Shown here: piece after piece, positions 13,517 to 22,576 of the stretch
Numbering within the stretch: the stretch's first letter is position 1
Layout of the letters: the number at the start of each line of letters is the position of its first letter
Notes under the pieces: generated by a model
The model's input: the letters and a program-made list of their open reading frames with translations, nothing else
Told to the model about the DNA's origin: nothing
Database searches by the model: none
Translations under genes and position numbers: made by a program
Virus record (IMG/VR): IMGVR_UViG_3300005355_000390
Coordinates: 1-37,972 of that record
DNA: 37,972 bases
DNA from: a virus
Direction: 5' to 3' (one strand)

Positions 13517-14467
13517 ATGGGTATGGACACTGCTGCAAATCGCGAGCTTCAGAATGAGTACATCGAGCGGAAGTTCCTCGAGCAGCTGAAGCCTGCGCTT
13601 CAGTTCTACAAGTTCGCCACCGAGGGAGAAGTCCCCGGCGGAGTGGGTGACTCCATCCGCTGGCTGCACTTCCCGGAGTTCTCAGTGGACACCTCGGACC
13701 TGTCCGAGACCAACGCCGGCGACAACGAGATCTCCGCGTACGCGGCCACGGCCGTTTCGGGCTCGATCAAGCCGAAGGGCCAGTTCATCAAGATCTCGGA
13801 GCACTCGGCCAAGACGATGCCCCCGGGGGCGCTCGATCAGATCAGCGAGCGTCTCGCCTTCCTGGGCGCGAAGACGGTGGATACGCTTCTGCGTGACGCC
13901 GCCTACGACACCGTGAACTACTTCAAGGAGGGAGCGACCGCGAAGAACACGGGGACTCTCACGGCGGCGAACAAACTGCGGGCGACCACGTTCACGTACG
14001 TGTGCGCCGAGCTGAACACCTCCGGGAACATGGGGTTCGCTTCCGAGGGCGGGCAGTTCGCGTCGATTCTTCACCCGGTGCAGGCCGCGCACCTGAAGAA
14101 CGAACCCACCACGGCCTCGGGTCTTCCGACCTGGTCCGAACTCAACAAGTACGTCCAGGGCTCGCAGGGCAAGACTCTCGCGGGTGATGCCGGTTCGCTG
14201 TTCGGCATCGCCGTCAAGGAGTCTCCGCTCATCACCAAGGTGGAGGTGGACACGGGTGTCAGCGGCTATCGCGGTGTCGTCCTCGCGAAGGACGGCCTCG
14301 GGCGCGCGGGGATCGGTGACATGCAGCCTGAGGTGATCATCAAGAACCCGGGCAAGACCGACACCAGCCAGGCCCTCAACACCTTCTGGACGTACGGCGT
14401 GAAGTTCCGCGCCGCTCACAAGCTGCTCAGCTCGGACCGCGTTCTGGTCCTTTACAGCGCCAGCTAA
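13517..14467 (+). CDS. Major capsid protein, N4 gp56-like
   Basis: A 316-residue protein after the scaffold gene. It has an N-terminal arm (ANRELQNEYIERKFLEQLKPA), a Gly-rich GVGDSIRWLHFPEF segment, a region like the N4 gp56 family (AYAATAVSGSIKPKGQFIKISEHSAKT), a central helix (LDQISERLAFLGAKTVDTLLRDAAYDTV), and a C-terminal KFRAAHKLLSSDRVLVLY. These fit an HK97-fold capsid. GAGG precedes the ATG and a long hairpin follows the stop, as often seen after highly expressed coat genes. Confidence 0.85.
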   Translation: MGMDTAANRELQNEYIERKFLEQLKPALQFYKFATEGEVPGGVGDSIRWLHFPEFSVDTSDLSETNAGDNEISAYAATAVSGSIKPKGQFIKISEHSAKTMPPGALDQISERLAFLGAKTVDTLLRDAAYDTVNYFKEGATAKNTGTLTAANKLRATTFTYVCAELNTSGNMGFASEGGQFASILHPVQAAHLKNEPTTASGLPTWSELNKYVQGSQGKTLAGDAGSLFGIAVKESPLITKVEVDTGVSGYRGVVLAKDGLGRAGIGDMQPEVIIKNPGKTDTSQALNTFWTYGVKFRAAHKLLSSDRVLVLYSAS

Positions 14468-14485
14468 CCGGCGCTGCTTCACATA

Positions 14486-14522
14486 GGAAGGGGTCTGGTG
14501 CGAGGGGTGCCGGACTCCTTCC
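14486..14522 (+). terminator. Long hairpin after the capsid gene
   Basis: Arms 14486-14501 and 14507-14522 pair over 16 bp, with four G-U pairs, around a GAGGG loop, followed by GCCTTTTC. The short T-tract suggests partial termination or 3'-end protection of the capsid mRNA, letting some transcription through to the tail genes. Confidence 0.65.
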
Positions 14523-14556
14523 GCCTTTTCATGTCTGAGAAACGGAGTCGTCTGAG

Positions 14557-15213
14557 GTGTCGGACCTGCTGTCCACTGTTCTGATCGATCCCTTCGGCGG
14601 GAACTCGATCGACTACAACGACCTGAAGAAGAAGCTCCTCGAGCTTCAGCCGAATCTCGTCTTCGATGAGGGCTCGGGGCGCTGCGTCTACATGTTCGCC
14701 GAAGGGAAGATGCGGGCCGGGCTCTACTACAACAAGGACTACATCAGCGCGGTGGAGCGCGGCGCCATTCCCGAGCTCTCGCTGTATGACAAGTGGGAGG
14801 ATCAGGTCATTCCTGCTTCGCCTCAGGAAGTTCTCGCCGAACCGGACGGAACGAAGGCGTGGTTCGAGGAGATCTGGGTGACGCGGGAGAAGGACCCTCA
14901 GAACTTCATGGTGCTCGATCAATGGCTGGGCATAGAGCCGATCAGGATCTTGAAGTACCCGAAGACCGAGGTCATGGTCCAGCGTGAGAACGGGTGCTGC
15001 ATCGTGATCAGCAACGGATTCCGAAAGGTCTCGCTCCCCAGTCACGTCCTGAGGATCGGATGGCGGGAGGTGCTCGAGCGCCTCTTGGACGCCAGGATCC
15101 CGAACATCACGAAGAACGCGCTCGAGAAGAAGTTCAACGTGGACCTTTCAGGCCCGCGCCGCTCTGGCTTGCAGCTCGAGGTGGCGATGGCCGGCGTCCC
15201 GACAATGACCTGA
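14557..15213 (+). CDS. Hypothetical virion-module protein
   Basis: A 218-residue protein, not recognised, between capsid and adaptor genes. It has mixed alpha/beta sequence with aromatic clusters (RCVYMFAEGKMRAGLYYNKDYI, AWFEEIWVTREKDPQNFMVLDQWLG). The GTG start is used (VSDLLS). By position it may be a head-completion or decoration protein. Confidence 0.6.
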   Translation: MSDLLSTVLIDPFGGNSIDYNDLKKKLLELQPNLVFDEGSGRCVYMFAEGKMRAGLYYNKDYISAVERGAIPELSLYDKWEDQVIPASPQEVLAEPDGTKAWFEEIWVTREKDPQNFMVLDQWLGIEPIRILKYPKTEVMVQRENGCCIVISNGFRKVSLPSHVLRIGWREVLERLLDARIPNITKNALEKKFNVDLSGPRRSGLQLEVAMAGVPTMT

Positions 15214-15220
15214 GGCGGCG

Positions 15221-15844
15221 ATGGCACGATCCGAGTACGAGCTTTCCCTTGACGCAGCTAGATACGTCGATTCGCCGGACGATCCGGAAGCCCTGGGAAT
15301 CGCAGTCTCGGGGATCCGAGAAGGTTGCGACCAGTTCAACATGAAGAACTGGAACTTCATGCTGCGAACCTCGGGCTTCGCTCTTCAGGCCAACATCAGC
15401 ACCTACAACTTTCCGAGCGGTATCCGCACCCCGCGGCACATGGCCATGAAGAACGGCGGCCAGACCGTCCCCCTCGGATATCTGGATCCGAAGTCCTTCT
15501 TCCTCGAATGGCCCGGCACTGGAGCCGGAGAGCCCAGCATCTACACGGTGGTTCCGGACGGAGCCGGCGGCTCCAACGTGCGCTTCAACTCAGCGCCCGC
15601 CACCGACAACCTCGCGGTCTGGCCTTCGGGTGAGCTGACCTATTTCGCTCGCGTGCCCTATCCCGCTACGAGTGGATCCACCCTGGGCGTCCCTCCAGAA
15701 GCCGAGATGGTCATCCTGGAATACGCGCGCATGTACATGGCCGAGCGGTACGCGCCCGAGAAGATGGCCGGCCCGAAGGAGCGGTTCCAGGCGGGCTATC
15801 GCCAACTCCAGATCGACGAAACGACCGACTGGAACGAGGACTAA
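15221..15844 (+). CDS. Probable head-tail adaptor protein
   Basis: A 207-residue protein in the place of T7 gp11-like adaptors. It begins with a helical segment (YELSLDAARYVDSPDDPEALGIAV), has a beta-rich centre (GFALQANISTYNFPSGIRTPRHM, FFLEWPGTG) and closes with a helix (AEMVILEYARMYMAERYAP), the pattern seen in podovirus adaptors. It would sit below the portal and carry the nozzle. GAGG precedes the ATG. Confidence 0.65.
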   Translation: MARSEYELSLDAARYVDSPDDPEALGIAVSGIREGCDQFNMKNWNFMLRTSGFALQANISTYNFPSGIRTPRHMAMKNGGQTVPLGYLDPKSFFLEWPGTGAGEPSIYTVVPDGAGGSNVRFNSAPATDNLAVWPSGELTYFARVPYPATSGSTLGVPPEAEMVILEYARMYMAERYAPEKMAGPKERFQAGYRQLQIDETTDWNED

Positions 15845-15850
15845 GCCGAG

Positions 15851-18352
15851 ATGAGCAAGCCCGTCCAGCTCCTGCTGAATGGTGGCCTGAACTCTCGTCA
15901 GGATCCCTCTCAGTTTCAAGCGAATGAGCTGACCGAGGCGGTCGGAGCCTACTACCGCCCCGGAGACCCGATCTCCGTCTACAAGATCGACGGCCGCAGT
16001 CTCTACGCGGCGAGCGGGCAGATCACGAGCGGTCAGCCGATCAAGGGTGTTGTGGGCTGTGTGTTCGATTCCGGCACGGGCGCCAACAAGCTCGTCGCGT
16101 ACTCGAACTCGGGGCTTTTCTACGGGGACATCGCGGGCTCGAGCCAGATCCACCCGCTCTATTCCGGCTGGGGCGCCAGCGGGACGCTTATGGGCGGGAT
16201 CCACAACAACGACCATTGGTATCTGTACAACGGCGAGGACCTGAACGTCGTCCTCGACGCCTTCGGGGGCATCCGTCAGCACGGGATGACGCCGGCTGAC
16301 GCGACCCCGAACGACGATGAGATTCAGCTCTCGGGGATTCCCGCGAGCCTCGTGCTGTATCGGCCGGCATCGGGGATCAATGAGACAACGTTCTCGGGTC
16401 AGGTTGATCCGTTCCAGTATCCCTATGCAAGCGGGCAGTGGATCACCACCAACAACACGTGGAACGACATACCGCTGGCCTTCGACGCGATTCCTACGCA
16501 GAACGTCCCGATCAATCAGTCCGCAGCTTGGGTCAAGTCAAACAAGCAGGGCGACAACGAAGGGTTTTCCTACAAGTTCCATGTGGTCAAGTTCACGACC
16601 TTCCCCTCCGGCAATGAGACGGGGCGAAGGCTGTTCGTGGATTACGAGGTCATTCACAACATCAGCCATGACGTGAACGCCAACCAGCGCGGCGGGGTCT
16701 TCCTCGAGATCCAGTACAGCCTCAACGCTGGTGCGACCTGGAACGTGCTGACTCACTTCAACGCCAAGGTCCAGGACAACACCCACGGTGCGCTCACCGC
16801 AGTAAGCCCTGAGCTGGCAGTAAACAACAGCGGGGTTCAGGTCCGCGGGATCATGTTCGATGAGTCGTGGCGCCGAAACCAGTGGGTCGCCCGGATCATG
16901 GACGTTCGGATCGGCAACGGTGGGTTGGCGGCGCAGACGCAAACTTCGGGCGTCTGCTACGGCTACACGGAGTACGATCGCAGCGAGGATCTTCAGTCCG
17001 TCATCGCCTACAACCCCAACCCGTTCGTGGTCAGCGGATTTGGTGGCGTGTTCATGGGGCTGCCCGCCGTGCCTCAGAACTCCAACGCAGACAGCTACTT
17101 CATCTATCGCACCTTCGCGGGCGGGACTCCGCCGCAAGACTTCGCCAAGATCGGAGAGGTCGAAGTCGGCATCAGTGGTTTCGTGGATCCCTTCACCCAC
17201 GCGGTGGATGTCCCCGATGCAGGCCTGCTCGCGTATCCGATGGTGCGGGTCCTTGACACGTACTACGACCGGGACTATCCGCCTCCACCGTTCATCAGCA
17301 TCAACCAGTTCAAGGCGTCGTTCGTCGGGGTCAATCCGGATCAACCTCGGAAGCTCTGGTACTCCGTCCCGGGGAGAGTCGAGAGCTACTCGAAGGTCTA
17401 CGTCATCGATAAGTTCCCGATGCCCGAGCACGACTTCCTGCGCGGGTCGATGACCGTCGGCGATACCTTGATGATCCTCGCGGACGGCGGGCTCATGCGT
17501 ACCGACCAGCTTCCCGTCGTCAACGAGGAGGGCGTACTCGCCACCGCTGACATCACGCGAATCGACGGTCAGCCCGGATGCGTGGGCTACCGCGCGTTTA
17601 CCGCCTACAGCGTGAACGGCGCTCCGCGTGGGGCCTGGGTCAGTCCATACGGTGTCCACATCACTACCTCGACGACGTGCTCGCGCGTCAGCGACGACCT
17701 GGACTGGGAGAACACCATCGATCAGTCCACGCTGGGAACGTCGATCCTGTTCTGGGACAAGGAACGGTTGCTCCTGTATTTGATCTACGACGCCAATGGG
17801 GACGCGGTCAATGACTCGGTCCTCTTCTTCCACATGGCGCCGGAGCATCTCAAGGGGTCGGAGGCGAATCCCAAGATCACAGGCCCGCACCCGTGCCGGA
17901 TTCAGGCCATCAACGCCTGCGTTCCCGAGGGGCAACAGCTCATTTTCACGGGTGGAACGGACGGCCAGGCTTACGTGGAATGGAGCGGTTCCATCGACAC
18001 GAGTCGCGCCTTCAACGCGAGCGGTCTGGTGCCATTCCAGGTGGTGGGCGGAAAAATCTACGACGATGCAGGCTACGACGAGTTCTCCGTGTTCAAGGGT
18101 GTGGTCCGCCATGACGACTGGGGATCAAACGAGGCTGCCGCTCTGACTTGGCGCTACGGACGGGATCACGACGGGTTCGAATCGGCTGTCACGAAAAGCG
18201 TCTCTCTCAGCGGCAACCGAAACACCGAGATCTTCATCGGACGGGCGGGCGAGTGGGGCCAAGTGGCCATCGCTCACAGCGGAATCGGCTCGGGAAGGAT
18301 CTCGAACCTCAAGCTGTTGTTCCAGGGTGAAGGACCGTCTGGGAATCGGTAA
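15851..18352 (+). CDS. Probable tail nozzle (tail tubular B-like) protein
   Basis: An 833-residue, beta-rich, aromatic and Gly-rich protein with many short repeats (SGLFYGDIAGSSQIHPLYSG, YLYNGEDLNVVLDAFGG), fitting the beta-propeller core of T7 gp12-type nozzles. A typical opening is present (LLLNGGLNSRQDPSQFQANELTEA), as in nozzle proteins that begin GGLN-like. It follows the adaptor gene and overlaps the fibre gene by one base (TAATG). It should form the distal tail tube. The exact fold is inferred. Confidence 0.7.
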   Translation: MSKPVQLLLNGGLNSRQDPSQFQANELTEAVGAYYRPGDPISVYKIDGRSLYAASGQITSGQPIKGVVGCVFDSGTGANKLVAYSNSGLFYGDIAGSSQIHPLYSGWGASGTLMGGIHNNDHWYLYNGEDLNVVLDAFGGIRQHGMTPADATPNDDEIQLSGIPASLVLYRPASGINETTFSGQVDPFQYPYASGQWITTNNTWNDIPLAFDAIPTQNVPINQSAAWVKSNKQGDNEGFSYKFHVVKFTTFPSGNETGRRLFVDYEVIHNISHDVNANQRGGVFLEIQYSLNAGATWNVLTHFNAKVQDNTHGALTAVSPELAVNNSGVQVRGIMFDESWRRNQWVARIMDVRIGNGGLAAQTQTSGVCYGYTEYDRSEDLQSVIAYNPNPFVVSGFGGVFMGLPAVPQNSNADSYFIYRTFAGGTPPQDFAKIGEVEVGISGFVDPFTHAVDVPDAGLLAYPMVRVLDTYYDRDYPPPPFISINQFKASFVGVNPDQPRKLWYSVPGRVESYSKVYVIDKFPMPEHDFLRGSMTVGDTLMILADGGLMRTDQLPVVNEEGVLATADITRIDGQPGCVGYRAFTAYSVNGAPRGAWVSPYGVHITTSTTCSRVSDDLDWENTIDQSTLGTSILFWDKERLLLYLIYDANGDAVNDSVLFFHMAPEHLKGSEANPKITGPHPCRIQAINACVPEGQQLIFTGGTDGQAYVEWSGSIDTSRAFNASGLVPFQVVGGKIYDDAGYDEFSVFKGVVRHDDWGSNEAAALTWRYGRDHDGFESAVTKSVSLSGNRNTEIFIGRAGEWGQVAIAHSGIGSGRISNLKLLFQGEGPSGNR

Positions 18353-21291
18353 TGGGCGGTAGTCAGAAGCTCGCGTTGGGCGAGTTCGGCGATGTCGAGA
18401 AGGAAGCTGGACCGACGACGATCCGCGTCCTGAAGAAACTCAGAGCGGCCGTCGAGAGCCTCGGGGGTGTGGCTGACCGCGTCTACGACCGTGCCGAGCG
18501 CCGGGTCATTACAGACGGTGGACGCCACAGTCAGCTCAGCGAACTCGACTACGACCACGCCGGCCACACCGGCTTCGTCCCTGACCGCCGTGTTCTGACC
18601 GCGGTAAGCGGCCTGTTCGGTGGCGGTGATATGAGCGCGGATCGCCTCTTTGGAATCGACTACGCCGCTGCCCACGCCTACCACCCGTCAGGCAACTGGA
18701 CGAGCATCGCCATCAGCGGTGCCGTGGGACAGAGCGCAGACCTCTTCGCAGTCACCGGCAGCGGTCTGGGCTCCGAGTTCGACTACATGAGTCGCCTCGC
18801 GTTGCTCTGGCCCTTGGCCGTCAGCGGAGCCACTCTCACCATCGGCCCGCACGTCTACACAAGCGGGCAGAGCAACACCGCGAACTACGTCCACTTCGGC
18901 GATGACACGGCTATCCTTCAGGACAGCACGGGCAACGGCATTCCCCTCAACGAAACTCTCACTATCGAGGCTCTGTTCCGAGTGCCATCGGGCGTCTCGA
19001 TCGGATCTCAACAACTTCAACTCGTCACGCGGGGCAGTGACCCGACAACGAACGCTCCCTGTAACTACCAGCTCGGACTGCGCACTACAGGCAAGCCCTA
19101 CTACCGTATTCACAAGGCTCTGACCGGGACACTCGACTTCACGGGTACGCATGACTTGCGCGACGGGGGCTGGCATCACCTGATCGCAGTCGTAGAGAAG
19201 GCCGCCACTCCGCGCGCTTGGCTCTACGTGGACGGGATCTTCGAGGCCAGCGGGGTTGCCAATGCGTCGGACTGGAATTGGACGCTCGTTGACGACACGA
19301 CGCCCACGCGATTCGGGAACAACCTCAACGGCAACGGAACGCCCTCAGGCCTGGACTTGGCCGGCGTGCTCGCACGCCACGGCATGGCCTACAGCGGGAC
19401 GGACATGTCCGCGGTCACGCCGACCAATCGAGCCGCCTTGGGAAGTCTTCTTCCGAGTGGCAACTACAGCGCCGACGCGAGCATCATTTTCTACGTTCCT
19501 TTCTGGGAGCAGACAGGGCAAATCGCCCACGACATCGGCCCAAGCGGCTATCAGTTCTACCTGGGTGCATCGGCTGCTACGGAGTCCACTGATCCCACGT
19601 GGGCGACAGCTACGGTGGGAGCGGGAACCACAACGGTCACCGATCCGCTGGTGGTCCTACTCAGCGGCAACGGTCAGGTTCTCGACTGGGTCCTCGGTAA
19701 CGGCTACGTCGGGCTGGGGATCTTCCCGGCCCAGATGCTCCACGTGTCAGGGAACGGGCTCTTTACGGGCTGGGTCAGCGGTACGACGCTGTACGGCTCG
19801 GTCATCAGCGGCGGTCAGATCGCGGAAGGCGGGACGCCGCTCATCCAGAAGTACGCGCTCAGCGGCGCGTATGCGCTCGAAACTCGGCAGATCATCGCCG
19901 GCTCAGGCCTGATCGGCGGCGGAACTCTCGCGGCGGATCGTACCGTCCATATAGGCATCGGCTCAGGGCTCTACCTTCAACCTGACATCGTCGGCTTCGA
20001 CACCAGTTTCGGTGATGCCCGCTACGCCTTGAGCGGAGCGACGGGCGGCGGTGGTGGCGGCGGGTCCGTCACAGTGACGAGCGGCATGCTCCAGACGCGA
20101 GTCCTGCTCTACGACAACGCCATGTCGTCCGACACGGCTGGACCGATCACCGTGAATCCCGTGGGGGCGGGTTACGACCGTTGGGAGATTCTCCTTCAGG
20201 TTGCGTCAACGTGCTCGAGCAACGTTGCATGCGCCAACATCAAGATGGAGTTCAACTCTGACACCACGGGTGCGAACTACCAAAGGGTCCGGGACATTCT
20301 CGGTACGGACACTGGAGACTCCCGCGTCAAAGACACGACCGGCGGCTACAACACGATCGGCCAGCTGACGACTTCCAACGCCAGCTCTTCGAGCGCCCTG
20401 ACCCCATACCAAGTCATGTTGTACAACCCCGATTCGAGCACGAAGGGCAAGCCCTACTCGGTGAACTCGATCACCCCGTACCAGGACACCAACTCAATGT
20501 ACGGGAACTGGGCGATGGCCTACTACCAGAGCAACACCGCCATTACTCGAATCGACTTCTCGCTTACGGCTGGCAACTTTAAGGCCGGCTCGCGGATCCA
20601 AATCTGGGGCATCAAGAATCAGTCGGTCGTCACGGGCGTCATGGGCGGCGGTGTGACCCCGGCCTTCTCGGGGCTGACTGATGTGAATAATGGGTCGTGG
20701 ACCAGCGGTCAGATGGCCCGCTACGACGGTGCGACCTGGCAACCCTTTTCGCAGACCAGCGGACAGATCGTCACGGACACGGAGATTAGCGGTGGAACGC
20801 TTGGGGCTTCCCAGTCGTCCATCGACATCCAAAGCATCCCGGCCGGATACGATGACTTGATCCTCAGGCTATACGTCCGCACTGACCGAGCGTCCGAGAA
20901 CGATGGTCTGTCGGTGTACTTCAACGGCGACTCGACCGGCTCGAACTACCGGAATGACTTGATCGTGGACGATGGGGCGAATCCCACGTTCGGCGTGGCT
21001 GATGACTTCCAGATCGGCCTCGCACCGGGTGGCAACGCCCCGGCCAACACCTTCGGCTGGTCCGAAGTGACCATCGGCAACTACGCTGGCTCAGCTCACA
21101 AGACGATGCAGGGGATGACGGGCCGGCGGAAGAACGCGACGGCTGTGGCCATTGCCCTGGCTCATGTCGTCTGGGAGAACACCGCGGCCGTCAACCGAAT
21201 CACCGTCATCACGGGCACCGGCAGCAACATCGTAGCCGGGACCAAATACCAGCTGGTCGCGAGGAAGAAGGACTGGTTCCTCCGGCCCTAA
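18352..21291 (+). CDS. Tail fibre or receptor-binding protein with LamG domain
   Basis: A 979-residue protein. Residues about 203-330 resemble a LamG/concanavalin-like domain (LTIEALFRVPSG, GWHHLIAVVEKAATPRAWLYVDGIFEASG). A Gly-rich hinge (TGGGGGGGSVTVTSG) lies near 565-580. Two similar C-terminal modules follow, with MEFNSDTTGANYQ near 632 and VYFNGDSTGSNYR near 855, so the tip seems duplicated. Between them is an AFSGLTDVNNGSWTSGQMARYDGATWQPF linker shared with the next gene. It probably recognises the host surface, possibly a sugar. Confidence 0.75.
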   Translation: MGGSQKLALGEFGDVEKEAGPTTIRVLKKLRAAVESLGGVADRVYDRAERRVITDGGRHSQLSELDYDHAGHTGFVPDRRVLTAVSGLFGGGDMSADRLFGIDYAAAHAYHPSGNWTSIAISGAVGQSADLFAVTGSGLGSEFDYMSRLALLWPLAVSGATLTIGPHVYTSGQSNTANYVHFGDDTAILQDSTGNGIPLNETLTIEALFRVPSGVSIGSQQLQLVTRGSDPTTNAPCNYQLGLRTTGKPYYRIHKALTGTLDFTGTHDLRDGGWHHLIAVVEKAATPRAWLYVDGIFEASGVANASDWNWTLVDDTTPTRFGNNLNGNGTPSGLDLAGVLARHGMAYSGTDMSAVTPTNRAALGSLLPSGNYSADASIIFYVPFWEQTGQIAHDIGPSGYQFYLGASAATESTDPTWATATVGAGTTTVTDPLVVLLSGNGQVLDWVLGNGYVGLGIFPAQMLHVSGNGLFTGWVSGTTLYGSVISGGQIAEGGTPLIQKYALSGAYALETRQIIAGSGLIGGGTLAADRTVHIGIGSGLYLQPDIVGFDTSFGDARYALSGATGGGGGGGSVTVTSGMLQTRVLLYDNAMSSDTAGPITVNPVGAGYDRWEILLQVASTCSSNVACANIKMEFNSDTTGANYQRVRDILGTDTGDSRVKDTTGGYNTIGQLTTSNASSSSALTPYQVMLYNPDSSTKGKPYSVNSITPYQDTNSMYGNWAMAYYQSNTAITRIDFSLTAGNFKAGSRIQIWGIKNQSVVTGVMGGGVTPAFSGLTDVNNGSWTSGQMARYDGATWQPFSQTSGQIVTDTEISGGTLGASQSSIDIQSIPAGYDDLILRLYVRTDRASENDGLSVYFNGDSTGSNYRNDLIVDDGANPTFGVADDFQIGLAPGGNAPANTFGWSEVTIGNYAGSAHKTMQGMTGRRKNATAVAIALAHVVWENTAAVNRITVITGTGSNIVAGTKYQLVARKKDWFLRP

Positions 21292-21303
21292 GAGGAGTGC
21301 GAT

Positions 21304-21567
21304 ATGGCTGAGTTCAGAAGCGGGAACACACAGAATCTCGACGGCGATGTTTACGTCAGCGGCACGATCTACGAGGGAGGCATTCCCCTGGCCAGCAAGT
21401 ACTCGGAAGCGCATCTCGCCTTCTCTGGCCTGACAGGAGTTGCGACCAGCGGGTGGATCGCGGGGCAGATCGCCCGTTTCAATGGGTCTTCGTGGCAGCC
21501 GGTGACGCTTACCTCTGGGGCCGTTGGATCCGGTGGAGAATGGGTGCTTCTCGCCCCTTTAGCGTGA
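21304..21567 (+). CDS. Small fibre-like protein, paralogue of part of the tail fibre
   Basis: An 87-residue protein. Its first half (VSGTIYEGGIPLASKYS) resembles the fibre segment around EGGTPLIQKYALSG, and its second half (LAFSGLTGVATSGWIAGQIARFNGSSWQPV) resembles the fibre linker AFSGLTDVNNGSWTSGQMARYDGATWQPF. It may be a separate fibre tip or trimerisation piece. GAGGAG precedes the ATG. The stop overlaps a GTG that opens a short Gly-rich frame. Confidence 0.65.
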   Translation: MAEFRSGNTQNLDGDVYVSGTIYEGGIPLASKYSEAHLAFSGLTGVATSGWIAGQIARFNGSSWQPVTLTSGAVGSGGEWVLLAPLA

Positions 21568-21620
21568 CGCCGTCAGGGAACGGCGGCGGAGGCGGCGGCG
21601 ACTTCGAGCTGGAAGAGTAG
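21564..21620 (+). CDS. Possible 18-codon Gly-rich extension frame
   Basis: A GTG overlaps the stop of the fibre-like gene (GTGA) and reads VTPSGNGGGGGGDFELEE before TAG. The six glycines and acidic end resemble protein linkers rather than random sequence. It may be a tiny peptide or a C-terminal extension reached by a -1 frameshift. Confidence 0.3.
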   Translation: MTPSGNGGGGGGDFELEE

Positions 21621-21638
21621 GAGAGGAGTCATAAGAAG

Positions 21639-22181
21639 ATGAGCAGGAAGAACCAGACGTGGAGCACCGGCAGCGCTCAGCCGGGGTACATGGATCGCTT
21701 CAAGCTGGGCAGCGACCCGAGCACGCGGGCAGCCTACAGCAACCTCTATGACGTGCTGTCCAGCCGCGGAAGCGTGGATCCCTACATCTACAACCGCAAC
21801 ATGGCCAGCACGGCACGTGATCTCCAGATGGCGAGGGATGCGGCGGCGGGAGCAGCGGCCGGGCGGGGGCTGAGCGGTGCTGGGACCACTGGCGCCGTCG
21901 ATGCGAGCCTTCTGTCCCGGGGCATTCAGACCCAGGCTGATATCCGCGCGAAGTATGCCTCGGATCAGGCCGAACGCGAGCGACAGGATCTGGCTCTGTA
22001 CCAGGCCATGATCATGCAGCCCGCGCAGTTCCTGAAGGAGATCCAGCTTCGGCGTCGTCTCGGTAACCAGCAGCTCGAGGCCTCCGGCAGAGGCGGACAA
22101 GGGACGAACTGGGGCGGTCTCCTTCAGGGTCTTGGCTCCGTGCTTCAGGGCGCCGGAGCGTGGAAGGCGGCGAGCAAGTGA
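21639..22181 (+). CDS. Probable internal virion or ejection protein, small
   Basis: A 180-residue protein, Ala/Gly/Gln-rich, with a long amphipathic helical centre (ASTARDLQMARDAAAGAAAGRG, SDQAERERQDLALYQAMI) and a Gly-rich, weakly hydrophobic C-terminus (WGGLLQGLGSVLQGAGAW). Composition, size and place before two larger helical proteins resemble T7 gp14-type ejected proteins. GGAG precedes the ATG and its stop overlaps the next GTG. Confidence 0.55.
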   Translation: MSRKNQTWSTGSAQPGYMDRFKLGSDPSTRAAYSNLYDVLSSRGSVDPYIYNRNMASTARDLQMARDAAAGAAAGRGLSGAGTTGAVDASLLSRGIQTQADIRAKYASDQAERERQDLALYQAMIMQPAQFLKEIQLRRRLGNQQLEASGRGGQGTNWGGLLQGLGSVLQGAGAWKAASK

Positions 22182-22576
22182 GGAACCTCATCGATAAGGG
22201 CGACCGTGATGCTGGGGCTGCTCCGCCTCAAGGGGCGGGCGCCGGCCCCAGCGGCAGCTCGAATTCGAACCAGTCAATGCCAAGCGGTAAGGGTAGCAGG
22301 TCGAATAGTTCCAGCCCTGGTGGCGGCGGTGGTGGCTTTAACACCGAGTGGTTCAGCAAACTCGGCGGCATTCTCGGCAACATCGATCTTCCCAGTGGTG
22401 GAGAGATGAGCCAGCCGTCCACCACAGCCCCTACCTTCGAGACCGGTCCACTTCAGTCTTCGCTCCCTCGGCCAAATCAGCGGCTCGCGTACAGATCTTC
22501 GTCCACTTCACTGAGTGAAGACGATTGGTTTGAGCTGGGCCGACGGATCGCGGATGTACTGGCAGGTAACGCATGA
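22178..22576 (+). CDS. Ser/Gly-rich hypothetical virion protein
   Basis: A 132-residue protein, low in complexity in its first half (Ser, Gly, Pro, Asn, with a run of six glycines), then a short ordered end (SEDDWFELGRRIADVLAGNA). The GTG at 22178 overlaps the upstream stop as GTGA and is preferred over an ATG further upstream. It overlaps the next ATG as well, so it is part of the ejection-protein group. Confidence 0.6.
   Translation: MRNLIDKGDRDAGAAPPQGAGAGPSGSSNSNQSMPSGKGSRSNSSSPGGGGGGFNTEWFSKLGGILGNIDLPSGGEMSQPSTTAPTFETGPLQSSLPRPNQRLAYRSSSTSLSEDDWFELGRRIADVLAGNA

Noticed and set aside
12412-13530. Minus-strand open frame of 372 codons over the scaffold gene
   Set aside because: The Leu/Val/Gly-rich product arises from the reverse of Lys/Glu-rich codons; the plus-strand scaffold fits context.
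16538-18112. Minus-strand open frame of 524 codons inside the nozzle gene
   Set aside because: Same reason: antisense to a well-supported structural gene, no motifs.
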